A stretch of DNA of 34,374 nucleotides from positions 1-34,374 of the forward strand of contig NZ_JHXY01000028.1 in NCBI RefSeq assembly GCF_000621585.1, written 5' to 3'. Position numbers and translations under genes: made by a program. Each line of letters starts with the position of its first letter. The first letter of the stretch is position 1. The notes below the pieces were generated by a model. It was not told where the DNA came from. It saw nothing but the letters and a program-made list of their open reading frames with translations, and ran no database searches. This DNA is from [Eubacterium] cellulosolvens LD2006. GTDB lineage: Bacteria; Bacillota; Clostridia; Lachnospirales; Lachnospiraceae. Shown here piece by piece: positions 9,490 to 17,542 of this stretch.

Positions 9490-10152
9490 ATGAAGGTAGA
9501 AATGATTCCCAGTGATCCAAAGCAAATCGTGATTAATCTGACACATAAAGCAGGAAGCAGATTCCTTACCTGGGACAGTACCCAGGGACTGAATGCTATT
9601 CTTTTACAGTTTCCTTATGGTGAAGATGTCATAGCACGGGTGGAGGAAGTATGTCCATTGCTGGAGGAGTACGGTTTATCCGAAGGCGAGTTCCGTTGCC
9701 TGAATGAGAATAAAGGCATCTGGGCCAGATATATACCCTATGAGGAGTACCAGAAGGGAAAGGGATGCGAGTTAAACGGGGAAGCATGTACATACCTGAT
9801 TCTGGGATGTACGATGGAAAAATCCAGCGGTGATGTAAAGATTTTTACACCGACAGAACAGGCAATGATGAAGCCGTATTGCAATATTTCGTATGAGATG
9901 AGCATTCAGGTTGAGCGTCATAAAGTAAGAACCGGATTCGGACCATTCAAGAAGATGGTGGACTCCGGGTTTTATGAAGTGATTTTTCCGTCACAGGCTC
10001 TCGACGGGTATATGGATGGTTCCATAGCGTATCAGTTGGGAGGCATTGAGGTGCCGATCACCAGAGAAATGTTAAAGCAGGAGACAATTTACATAGAATC
10101 TGAGGAGGCACCTCTATTTGTAAGCAATAATAAAGGCTTGATTCTGAGGTGA
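9490..10152 (+). CDS. Uncharacterised 220-residue cytoplasmic protein
   Basis: I cannot assign a family. The protein starts MKVEMIPSDPKQIVINLTHK, has no signal peptide or membrane helix, and looks beta-rich with several aromatic and cysteine residues (CPLL, FRCLN, GCELNGEAC, ILGC). Cysteines are scattered and do not form a recognisable CxxC zinc pair. AGGAGAAGG at about 9475-9483 supports the ATG. It lies between the coiled-coil partner of the tubulin-like protein and the GTPase gene, with about 50-base gaps on each side, in the same transcriptional run. It is probably a small dedicated subunit or adaptor of the same complex; that is inference from position. Confidence 0.7.
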   Translation: MKVEMIPSDPKQIVINLTHKAGSRFLTWDSTQGLNAILLQFPYGEDVIARVEEVCPLLEEYGLSEGEFRCLNENKGIWARYIPYEEYQKGKGCELNGEACTYLILGCTMEKSSGDVKIFTPTEQAMMKPYCNISYEMSIQVERHKVRTGFGPFKKMVDSGFYEVIFPSQALDGYMDGSIAYQLGGIEVPITREMLKQETIYIESEEAPLFVSNNKGLILR

Positions 10153-10206
10153 GATATGGATTCCCGCGGTGGCAAATTGTTTAGATGATGGGATTGGAGT
10201 ATTGTT

Positions 10207-11820
10207 ATGAATTATACGATCACATGTCCATATTGCTTTAAAAAAATGAAGGACGATGAGGTATGTTTTCGTTCTGATAAAGTAAATATCGGAGAATACC
10301 CGGATTTGCCGGATGGATATGATGATGCCGCTGACTTCGTCGATCGGTGTCCGCCGGGAGACGAGAAAGACCGTATTCTGCGCGAACTGAGTGACTGGTA
10401 TTTTTTTGCGCCGACAGAAAATGATGATTATCACGATTATGATGGAATCAATATGTCGGAAGCGATGGGGTATTTTGAATACTGGAAACGCTTCGGTACG
10501 ACGACAGAGGCGGAATTTGGAAATGAATCTGTAGGAATTAAGCCGTATATGCGAAGGATTATTGATCCTTCCGTTCCGGCGCACAAGAGATTTATAAAAA
10601 TGCAGCATCCGAACGGAGGGGTTACCGCATATATCGATGATGATGACGGTATGGCCGCTCAGATTGAACTTACGGATGGAACGATCTGTTCGAATCGGGT
10701 GTGCAAGTATTGCCATAATCCACTTCCGGAGGAGTTTGGAAAATCGCCGGCGAAGTTTATAACGATTATCGGCACGACCGGTGCGGGAAAGACCGTATAT
10801 TTGACACAGTTGCTGAACAGCATCACGAGTTACTCGGCGAAGGTCGGCCTTTCCGCTTTTATCAACTCGTCAAGTGTGATGGATTTTATCAGTAACAATA
10901 AGGTCGCAGCACACACTCCGCTTCCGAATTCCACTCCTTCAAACACCTTTCAGCAGCCGCTGGTATATCAGTTAAAAAACAGTGACAAAGCGCTGGCGGA
11001 AACGGTGGTTTTATATGATGTTGCCGGTGAGTTGTTCAGTCCGCAGAATAAGGTGCTTTTAAAAAAATTCGAACCCTTACTTAAGCAGTCTGACGGATTT
11101 ATCATTCTGATTAAGCCAAGTCAGTTCGGAGCATTTTTGGGGGATAAGGACAAACCCTCAACGGTTATAGATTCTATACACAATTCTGTTTCGGGCAGGA
11201 ATAAATCAGACAAACCGATTGCTGTTTGTATTTCACAGGTGGATACACAGGAAGTACAGACGGTTCTTGAACAGAATGAACCGGCGCTCAGAGAACAATT
11301 GATTCAGGATGTCATACCACTGATTGATAATCAGGGATTCGCAAAACCTCAGTTCAATGCTGCAGACTATAATCCCATAGCAAGGAATCTGTACAGCTTT
11401 CTGATGGCGAATGACATGGAATTGAGCAAGAAGTTACACGATGACTACACCTGGTATAATTTCTTTGGTTTTACATCTCTGGGCTGCGAAGTGGAACTGG
11501 GGGAAAACGAAGACGGAGAGAAGTATTCGTATCCTGCAATTACTCCCAATCCAAAGCGTATTGAGGAACCGATCTTTTGGTTGTATTACAGATTCGGATT
11601 TATTGATACAAATGAAAAGGTTTATCAGCCGGGAGATAAAGAAGTACGTTGCCCGAAGTGTGGAGGAACGGATATTTCTGAAATACCGGAAGAGGAGCGG
11701 ATCAGAAAAGAAAAAGTCGGTCTGTTCAAATCAGAACAGTATTACGTAGATCTTCGTTGCAATAATCCTGATTGTGGATATGAATGGGATTCACAGGCAG
11801 AGATGGAAGATGGAGCTTAA
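10207..11820 (+). CDS. Zinc-ribbon GTPase of the DO-GTPase/TRAFAC type
   Basis: This 537-residue protein has a P-loop GTPase core. The Walker A motif GTTGAGKT is at residues 189-196, a DVAG switch-II motif at 271-274, and an SQVD base-recognition motif at 343-346 (in place of N/TKxD). The core is bracketed by zinc-binding pairs: C7-P-Y-C10 and C166-K-Y-C169 before it, which could fold together, and C482-P-K-C485 with C518/C523 at the C-terminus. No membrane segment is seen. The layout fits the DO-GTPase families described with GAP1 proteins in predicted NTP-dependent conflict systems, and the next gene is a GAP1-N2-like protein one base downstream. The exact DO-GTPase subtype needs a profile search. 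Effector or target is unknown. Confidence 0.82.
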   Translation: MNYTITCPYCFKKMKDDEVCFRSDKVNIGEYPDLPDGYDDAADFVDRCPPGDEKDRILRELSDWYFFAPTENDDYHDYDGINMSEAMGYFEYWKRFGTTTEAEFGNESVGIKPYMRRIIDPSVPAHKRFIKMQHPNGGVTAYIDDDDGMAAQIELTDGTICSNRVCKYCHNPLPEEFGKSPAKFITIIGTTGAGKTVYLTQLLNSITSYSAKVGLSAFINSSSVMDFISNNKVAAHTPLPNSTPSNTFQQPLVYQLKNSDKALAETVVLYDVAGELFSPQNKVLLKKFEPLLKQSDGFIILIKPSQFGAFLGDKDKPSTVIDSIHNSVSGRNKSDKPIAVCISQVDTQEVQTVLEQNEPALREQLIQDVIPLIDNQGFAKPQFNAADYNPIARNLYSFLMANDMELSKKLHDDYTWYNFFGFTSLGCEVELGENEDGEKYSYPAITPNPKRIEEPIFWLYYRFGFIDTNEKVYQPGDKEVRCPKCGGTDISEIPEEERIRKEKVGLFKSEQYYVDLRCNNPDCGYEWDSQAEMEDGA

Positions 11821-11821
11821 A

Positions 11822-13363
11822 ATGAAGGATACCGTGATCCAGTGTTGTTATACCAATGCCAGTCATGAACTGGGAAAAAACGTGGTCTCCGGATGGCAGA
11901 CGGTTGCCGTTTCCCCCGGAATGCCGGCGGATGCCTATCAAAAAGCTGTTTCGTATATGAATATTCATTCTTCCATGCAGGGCAAAGTGAAAAATGAAGA
12001 CGGGTCTGATGTAAAACTGATTGAAATCTATGGGGATGGAAAGTATCTCTACTATATACGAACGAAATATGGATTGTTAGATCATACGGGACGACCGAAC
12101 CTGTTTTCCCACGCATATATATTTCCGTGGACGACAGAGAATATGCTGTTTGATCCGAATGTCTATCTGACGATCGATGCGGCAAATTTTAAAGACAATG
12201 AGGCGGATGCGCTGCATATTCCGCGTGAATTCATAAGAACAGGATCCATGAATACTCTGGCTGAGATGAGAAGTATTAATCTCTCTCCGAATGCACTGGG
12301 ATATATTGTTCGTGGCATCTATGCTCAGATGACGGATAAAACAATTCATGAGTCTCTCTATATTCAGTTTGATGGGGATGAGAGGAAAATGCTCGGATTG
12401 ATTTATTGTATATATGCTGTCCTTCCGCATGATTTTGCCAGATTCTTTTCGATTTCATCGGACAACGGAGAACCGAACCGTGACCTGACTGTCATACTGA
12501 GTAGAGAGGCCAGAAAACACAACTATTATCTTGATCCCTATCTTGGAGAAGATAATGTAATAGGACCAAGACTGAATAACAAGTTGAGGCGTCTTGTATA
12601 TGTGGATTTTCCGGCTCTGCATGTTGAAAGATACGATCCGCAGATATATATGCGCAATCTGGAAGAGCTCGTGAAATGGTTTGGGGATTCTGAACCTTAT
12701 GATGAATACAGTTTCAAAATGGCACACGTGAAATATTTCAACGAACTGTCGAAGACAGTTACGGCGGATCAATGCGCAGAGTATATAACAGACGCGTTGC
12801 GTGCAAAAAAATGTCAATCTGCCGGGATGGATAAACTGCTTGCATCAATTATGGAACGTGGTGTTTCATGTGGAATGTTCATTGAGGAAGAAGAGGAATT
12901 TGCCATTACAATGAGGGCATACCGGCATAATTCGGCAGGGCTGATCAATGCGATGGAGAATTATACCGTTGATCTGTTTCATAAACTGACAACAGATCAG
13001 TCGGCAAGAAAGCTTGCACGAATGAATGATATGCTCAGAGAACGTTATATATCGTATTTTTCATTTGTGGATCCGGTTTCCGGAGGAGAAATTCTGGACA
13101 AGTATTATACGGATTATTTTGTGGAATACGAACTGCTTGATGAAGAAAAATTGGGAGAGGTGATAGAGGAAATCGGTGATTTTGCGGAAAAGCCTCATAC
13201 CAAAGAAAAGATTTATAAAGCGATTCTGGAATTGTATAAAAAGCAACGATTGTCCGGAAATACCACAGGGAGTATGTATGTGTTGTTTTATGAGATGGTT
13301 GATAAGATGGAAGATGATGAACTGAATGATCAGTTCCGTAGAGATGCAGCGTGCATGGAATAG
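11822..13363 (+). CDS. GTPase-associated protein, GAP1-N2-like
   Basis: The ATG at 11822 begins one base after the stop of the GTPase gene and has GGAG at 11812-11815, so translational coupling is likely; an in-frame ATG at 11774 lies within the GTPase gene and is less likely. The 513-residue protein opens with IQCCYTNASHELGK and then GWQTVAVSPGMPADAYQKAV, the pattern I associate with GAP1-N2 domains (compare GWQ...S.G....). LFSHAYIF near residue 95 is also typical. The rest is largely helical. GAP1 proteins are predicted obligate partners of DO-GTPases. The direct adjacency here supports both assignments, although neither was checked by profile search. Confidence 0.75.
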   Translation: MKDTVIQCCYTNASHELGKNVVSGWQTVAVSPGMPADAYQKAVSYMNIHSSMQGKVKNEDGSDVKLIEIYGDGKYLYYIRTKYGLLDHTGRPNLFSHAYIFPWTTENMLFDPNVYLTIDAANFKDNEADALHIPREFIRTGSMNTLAEMRSINLSPNALGYIVRGIYAQMTDKTIHESLYIQFDGDERKMLGLIYCIYAVLPHDFARFFSISSDNGEPNRDLTVILSREARKHNYYLDPYLGEDNVIGPRLNNKLRRLVYVDFPALHVERYDPQIYMRNLEELVKWFGDSEPYDEYSFKMAHVKYFNELSKTVTADQCAEYITDALRAKKCQSAGMDKLLASIMERGVSCGMFIEEEEEFAITMRAYRHNSAGLINAMENYTVDLFHKLTTDQSARKLARMNDMLRERYISYFSFVDPVSGGEILDKYYTDYFVEYELLDEEKLGEVIEEIGDFAEKPHTKEKIYKAILELYKKQRLSGNTTGSMYVLFYEMVDKMEDDELNDQFRRDAACME

Positions 13364-13397
13364 ATAAATAATTTGATTATGACGGGAGACATGAGTG

Positions 13398-14366
13398 ATG
13401 GAATTGAATCCTTTTGATATATGTCCTTGCGGCAGTGGGAAAATTTATAAGGAATGTCATGGAAAAAAGGATATGGTGAAGAAGGCAGTAATTATGTCCG
13501 AACACGCATCACCTGTGAGGGAAGCCGGTGGGGGGGGCCAAACCGTTTCTCCAAAGGTTTACCGTCAGCCGGAAGTGGGGAACGATACCCAAGATGAGCC
13601 GGTAATGATCCAGCAGCCTGACATAGCGGAGCCGGTGATGATTCCGCAGCCTGACATGGCGGAACCGGTGATGATTCCGCAGCCTGACATGGCGGAGCCG
13701 GTGATGATTCCGCAGCCTGACATTTCGGAACCGGTAATGATCCCGGATCCGGGGATTCAGGAGCCGACACGGATTCCGCAGCCTTTTAAAAGAGATTATC
13801 CGGCTGCAGAGTGTGTAACACTCAGAAAAGGACAGAGAGTTTCGCTTGGCATGAGCGGCAGTCTAGGGAAAATTCGATGCGAGATGGGATGGCAACCCCA
13901 GCATCCGCAGTGTTGTATCGATGTTTCTGCGTTTCTGCTGGGAGAATCCGGAAAGGTACCTTCGGAGGACTGGTTTGTATTCTACCAGCAGACAATAAGT
14001 CCGGATGGAGCAGTGGAATTTCAGGAAACGAATCAGGGAGATATTAAGGAGACGATCGGGTTGGATTTTTCCAGAATAAGCAGTGAAGTTCATAAGATCG
14101 TTTTCGTATTGACAATAGACGAAGCATTTGACAAAGGCCTGAATTTTTCCATGGTGAATAATGTATTTCTCAGGGTAAAGGATGCGAATAATCCGTCACA
14201 GGACTTGTTTTCATACAACATGGAAGAATACTATGCAAGTATAACCTCGGTGATGATTTGCGAGATATATCGCAGAAATAATGAATGGAAATTACATATT
14301 ATCGGCAATGGTGTAAATAAAGATCTGGCCGGTTTGTGCGAATTATACGGCGTAGAAACGGAGTAA
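13398..14366 (+). CDS. SEC-C motif, repeat linker and TerD-domain fusion protein
   Basis: ATG at 13398 is chosen (GTG at 13395 is one codon upstream); GACGGGAG precedes it. The 322-residue protein has three parts. Residues 6-22 contain a SEC-C zinc motif with C9-x-C11 and C20-H21. Residues 67-132 are six proline-rich 11-residue repeats of the form EPVMIPQPDMA. From about residue 137 to the end is a TerD domain (LRKGQRVSLG, CCIDVSAFLLG, a GDIKETIGLDFSRI stretch and a C-terminal KDLAGLCELYGVE). The first acidic calcium motif is weaker than in the terD gene upstream: CCIDVSAF replaces the DFDLDASAF motif, and the GDDLTG loop appears as NQGDIKE. Calcium binding may be reduced or lost. It closes the tubulin/GTPase block and links it to the Ter block. 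Confidence 0.85.
   Translation: MELNPFDICPCGSGKIYKECHGKKDMVKKAVIMSEHASPVREAGGGGQTVSPKVYRQPEVGNDTQDEPVMIQQPDIAEPVMIPQPDMAEPVMIPQPDMAEPVMIPQPDISEPVMIPDPGIQEPTRIPQPFKRDYPAAECVTLRKGQRVSLGMSGSLGKIRCEMGWQPQHPQCCIDVSAFLLGESGKVPSEDWFVFYQQTISPDGAVEFQETNQGDIKETIGLDFSRISSEVHKIVFVLTIDEAFDKGLNFSMVNNVFLRVKDANNPSQDLFSYNMEEYYASITSVMICEIYRRNNEWKLHIIGNGVNKDLAGLCELYGVETE
13596..13793 (+). repeat. Six tandem 33-base repeats coding an 11-residue proline-rich linker
   Basis: Six consecutive 33-base units in frame encode variants of EPVMIPQPDMA. The central copies are nearly identical, and the first (EPVMIQQPDIA) and the last two (EPVMIPDPGIQ, EPTRIPQPFKR) have diverged. They join the SEC-C motif to the TerD domain and would form an extended spacer. 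Copy number may vary between strains. Confidence 0.9.
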
Positions 14367-14402
14367 ATAATCCGTGGCAATTCTATTAGAGGAGGGCATA
14401 CA

Positions 14403-15137
14403 GTGAATAACGGTCGTGGACGGAGAAGGACAGGTGGTTCGCGTTACAATTCGCGGGGCACAACGAGAAGAGGGGCAAGCGTGGGAAGCGGAAGAAGAGA
14501 GACGCTGGATATTCAGCTGAAACTTATGCTGATCACCGCGATTGTGAGTGAGACAACTTACGGAATATGCAGTCTGCTGTATATGGGATTACAGTTTACG
14601 ATGGTCAAAGCAGGATTGATCGGTCTTCTTTTTTCTGTATTGTATGTCACAACTGCAGTATCCGTAGCGGTTTACAGTGCGGTGAATGACTTTTTTTCGG
14701 AGAATTTTTTTACCGGTGGCGGATTAGGAATCAATATTCTTTTCATGATAGGCGGTGCGTTTGTTGTCTTTTTTTTCGGAATGTTTTTGCAGGCGCTGTA
14801 CGGGCTTGGAGGAAACACCGCAGACCTTTTGACGAGACGACCGGTGATGGATCTGGGAATTCTGTATGGATTCCTCAGGATTTTATTTTGTACGTTGATG
14901 GGAACCGTAGTTGGTATTGGACATGCAATGGCGTTTGGCAGAACAGATACCATGGGATTTACCTTCTTTGCTTCAGCGGCAAAAGCATTTGTCGGAGCGA
15001 TCATACTTGAGGGAGGAATTCAGGTTCTCCATGCACCGTTAGGAATAGCATTATCGTTGTACTGGATGATGATCGGAACAGCATTTCTCATGGCGCCTGC
15101 AAGGCGCGTTCGACGTCAGTCGAGAAGTCTGCGGTGA
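14403..15137 (+). CDS. Multi-pass membrane protein with Arg/Gly-rich N-terminus
   Basis: I do not recognise a characterised family. GTG at 14403 is the start, with a clear GAGGAGG about 8 bases upstream. The 244-residue protein has an N-terminal tail of about 33 residues rich in Arg, Gly, Ser and Thr (MNNGRGRRRTGGSRYNSRG), then five or six hydrophobic helices, and a basic C-terminus (RRVRRQSRSLR). By the positive-inside rule both ends should be cytoplasmic if the helix number is even. It sits between the SEC-C/TerD gene and tadZ, with 36 and 81 bases on either side, so it could belong to either module. Its basic tail resembles in composition the tail of the vWA protein upstream. Confidence 0.75.
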   Translation: MNNGRGRRRTGGSRYNSRGTTRRGASVGSGRRETLDIQLKLMLITAIVSETTYGICSLLYMGLQFTMVKAGLIGLLFSVLYVTTAVSVAVYSAVNDFFSENFFTGGGLGINILFMIGGAFVVFFFGMFLQALYGLGGNTADLLTRRPVMDLGILYGFLRILFCTLMGTVVGIGHAMAFGRTDTMGFTFFASAAKAFVGAIILEGGIQVLHAPLGIALSLYWMMIGTAFLMAPARRVRRQSRSLR

Positions 15138-15218
15138 CGGAGAACGGATTCGAACATGCTGAAGGAAAAGAATCCTGCGGTTAAGGTCTGATTATTTAGA
15201 AAGCAAGGCGGTAGTCCA

Positions 15219-16277
15219 ATGAGAATAAATATTGCACTATTTGATAAGGATAAGAATTACTCTACCAGATTGTTAAAGAGCTTTCAGGACAAATACGTGA
15301 AGGAAATCAGTATCAGTGTGTTTTCTGACGAAAAACTATTTGTCTCTGAATTGTCGAGTCAGCATTTTGATATGGTTGTCATTGATCAGGAGTATATTCA
15401 TTTGCGCAATCATGTGCCGGATCGCGCAGTTCTGGCAGTCTTGACAAAGGACAACTACATAGAAGAATTTGAACAGATCCCGGCCATCGGAAAATACCAG
15501 AAAGTTGAAACGCTCTACAAGCGTTTTATCGGCATTTTCGCAGATAATTCAGTTGGTATAAAGGTCAGAGGCAGCGGCGCAAAAGCCAATATTATTCTGT
15601 TTACTTCGGCGCAAGGCGGATCCGGAACATCTTCACTGGCTGCGGCTTATGCAGTGAACCAGGCGGAAAAAGGAAAGTCTGTATTTTTTCTCAATCTTGA
15701 GACATTCGGTTCTTCAAATAGTTACTTTCAAGGTGAAGGACAGGGCAGCTTCAGTGATATTATCTATGCATTGAAGAGTAATAATATCAATCTGACGATG
15801 AAGCTGATGAGCACCATAAAACGAGATGCATCGGGTGTAGAGTTCATTGATGAATGCCGGAATGCGTATGACATGCTTGAATTGAAAGATCAGGAAATTG
15901 ATGCGCTGATTGAAGCCATCTCTTCCGTGAAAGAATATGACGTTGTAATTATTGATTATTCCGGAGTTTCATCCGAGCGGCAGATGTTTCTCATGAAAAC
16001 GTATGCGGATTCTATTGTTTATGTGAACGATGGTTCCGAAATCGGCAATACAAAATTTACGAGATTCTGTGAAGTAATCGCTGTGGTAGAAAAAATGGAA
16101 AATAAGGCGCTATTAAGCAAAATGGCCCTGGTGTACAATCGATTCAGCTCGCAAACCGGTCGGCAGCTGCAAACCATTCCGATTGCCCGACTTGGCGGGA
16201 TTCACAGAATTGAGGGAATCACCGGTCGGGAATTGGTGGAGGAACTTTCCAGACAGGAAGTAATGGCAGATATTTGA
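15219..16277 (+). CDS. tadZ: Tad pilus localisation protein TadZ/CpaE-like
   Basis: This 352-residue protein has a receiver-like N-terminal domain (about residues 1-110, opening MRINIALFDKDKNYSTRLL) and then a MinD/ParA-like domain beginning ANIILFTSAQGGSGTSSLAA. TadZ/CpaE proteins place the Tad machine in the cell, commonly at a pole. The P-loop is degenerate: where MinD has KGGxGKT this protein has Q132-G-G-S-G-T137-S, so both the signature lysine and the P-loop lysine are missing and ATP hydrolysis is unlikely by the usual mechanism. TadZ proteins are known for atypical receiver and ATPase domains, so this fits the family. It is immediately upstream of the tadA ATPase gene (14 bases). Confidence 0.85.
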   Translation: MRINIALFDKDKNYSTRLLKSFQDKYVKEISISVFSDEKLFVSELSSQHFDMVVIDQEYIHLRNHVPDRAVLAVLTKDNYIEEFEQIPAIGKYQKVETLYKRFIGIFADNSVGIKVRGSGAKANIILFTSAQGGSGTSSLAAAYAVNQAEKGKSVFFLNLETFGSSNSYFQGEGQGSFSDIIYALKSNNINLTMKLMSTIKRDASGVEFIDECRNAYDMLELKDQEIDALIEAISSVKEYDVVIIDYSGVSSERQMFLMKTYADSIVYVNDGSEIGNTKFTRFCEVIAVVEKMENKALLSKMALVYNRFSSQTGRQLQTIPIARLGGIHRIEGITGRELVEELSRQEVMADI

Positions 16278-16291
16278 TGCAGAGGTGAAAC

Positions 16292-17542
16292 ATGGATGAG
16301 GAGTATATTGTATCGATTGTAAATAAGCTGAAGCAACAGATATATGACAATTACAATCTGAATATAATCAGCAATGACCAACTGTTAAATATTATTGATC
16401 AACGGATTAATGAAGAATTTGACAACCAGTATATTACCATTGGAGAAAGAGCTGCCATATCAGACCGGGTGTTTAATTCGATTCGTGGTTTGGGATTGCT
16501 GGATGCCATTATGAAAGATGACGGCATTACGGAAGTTATGATAAATGGACCTGACAATATTTTCATTGAAAAGACAAACAAGATATTTCAGTTGGATCAA
16601 AAATTTGACAGCGAGGAACAGTTGGAGGATATTATTCAGAAGATTGTTGGTCAGGCCGGTCGAGAGGTCAGTCAGGCGAATCCTATTGTTGATACCAGAT
16701 TAAAAGACGGATCCAGGGTAAATGTTGTCCTTCCACCGATTTCGCTGAGTGGAGCGATCGTTACGATACGTAAGTTTTCAAAAAAGCCAATGACGGTTCA
16801 ACAGTTGATTCGTTATGGATCCATTAACGAAGAAGTGGCACAGTTTCTGGAACTACTGGTAAAAGCGAAATACAATATTTTCATTTCGGGTGGAACAGGT
16901 TCCGGAAAAACAACTTTTCTGAACGCGCTGTCTAATTATATTCCTCATGACGAGCGAGTTATCACAATTGAAGATTCCGCGGAGCTTCAGATCGAAGGAA
17001 TATCAAATCTGGTGCGTCTCGAAACAAGAAATTCAAATGCGGCGGGAAGTGGAGCTATTCCGATCAGAGAACTAATCAAATCATCGCTTCGAATGAGACC
17101 GGAACGTATAATCGTCGGTGAGGTTCGCGGGGGTGAAGCATTGGATATGCTTCAGGCTATGAATACCGGCCATGATGGTTCGCTGAGCACCGGTCATGCA
17201 AACAGCACATCAGATATGCTCAGCCGACTGGAAACCATGGTTCTACTGGGAGCAGAGGGACTGCCATTGGCGGCAATTCGCCAGCAGATCGCTTCCGCAA
17301 TAGATATTATCATTCATCTTTCAAGGTTAAGAGATAAAAGTAGAAGGACGATGGAAATCAGTGAAGTGACAGGATATGAAAATGGTCAGATCCAGTTGAA
17401 TCCACTTTATAAATTTGTGGAAGACGAGCACTCTACATTGGAAATAGTATCCGGAAAACTAAAGCGCACAAAGAATGCTATGCAAAACACATACAAAATG
17501 AAGTTGGCAGGCTTTAGTAAGGAGTTGGAGAAATATGTTTAA
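16292..17542 (+). CDS. tadA: Tad pilus assembly ATPase TadA/CpaF
   Basis: This 416-residue secretion ATPase of the GspE/VirB11/CpaF superfamily powers pilin polymerisation. Visible motifs are Walker A GGTGSGKT at residues 200-207, an Asp-box region (VITIEDSAELQI), the CpaF/VirB11 motif RPERIIVGEVRGGEALDML, and the His-box STGHANS. The N-terminal domain has the CpaF pattern GLLDAIMKDDGITEVMINGP. All catalytic features look intact, in contrast to the TadZ P-loop. GAGGTG precedes the ATG at a good distance. The end overlaps the tadB start by 8 bases, which indicates translational coupling. Confidence 0.93.
   Translation: MDEEYIVSIVNKLKQQIYDNYNLNIISNDQLLNIIDQRINEEFDNQYITIGERAAISDRVFNSIRGLGLLDAIMKDDGITEVMINGPDNIFIEKTNKIFQLDQKFDSEEQLEDIIQKIVGQAGREVSQANPIVDTRLKDGSRVNVVLPPISLSGAIVTIRKFSKKPMTVQQLIRYGSINEEVAQFLELLVKAKYNIFISGGTGSGKTTFLNALSNYIPHDERVITIEDSAELQIEGISNLVRLETRNSNAAGSGAIPIRELIKSSLRMRPERIIVGEVRGGEALDMLQAMNTGHDGSLSTGHANSTSDMLSRLETMVLLGAEGLPLAAIRQQIASAIDIIIHLSRLRDKSRRTMEISEVTGYENGQIQLNPLYKFVEDEHSTLEIVSGKLKRTKNAMQNTYKMKLAGFSKELEKYV

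Noticed and set aside
10114-10716. A 200-codon open frame on the - strand
   Set aside because: It is antisense to the start of the GTPase gene, whose zinc and P-loop motifs are clear, and its own translation resembles no protein.
15615-15635. TadZ P-loop read as an active MinD-type ATPase
   Set aside because: Both lysines of the KGGxGKT motif are replaced, so active ATPase function was not claimed.
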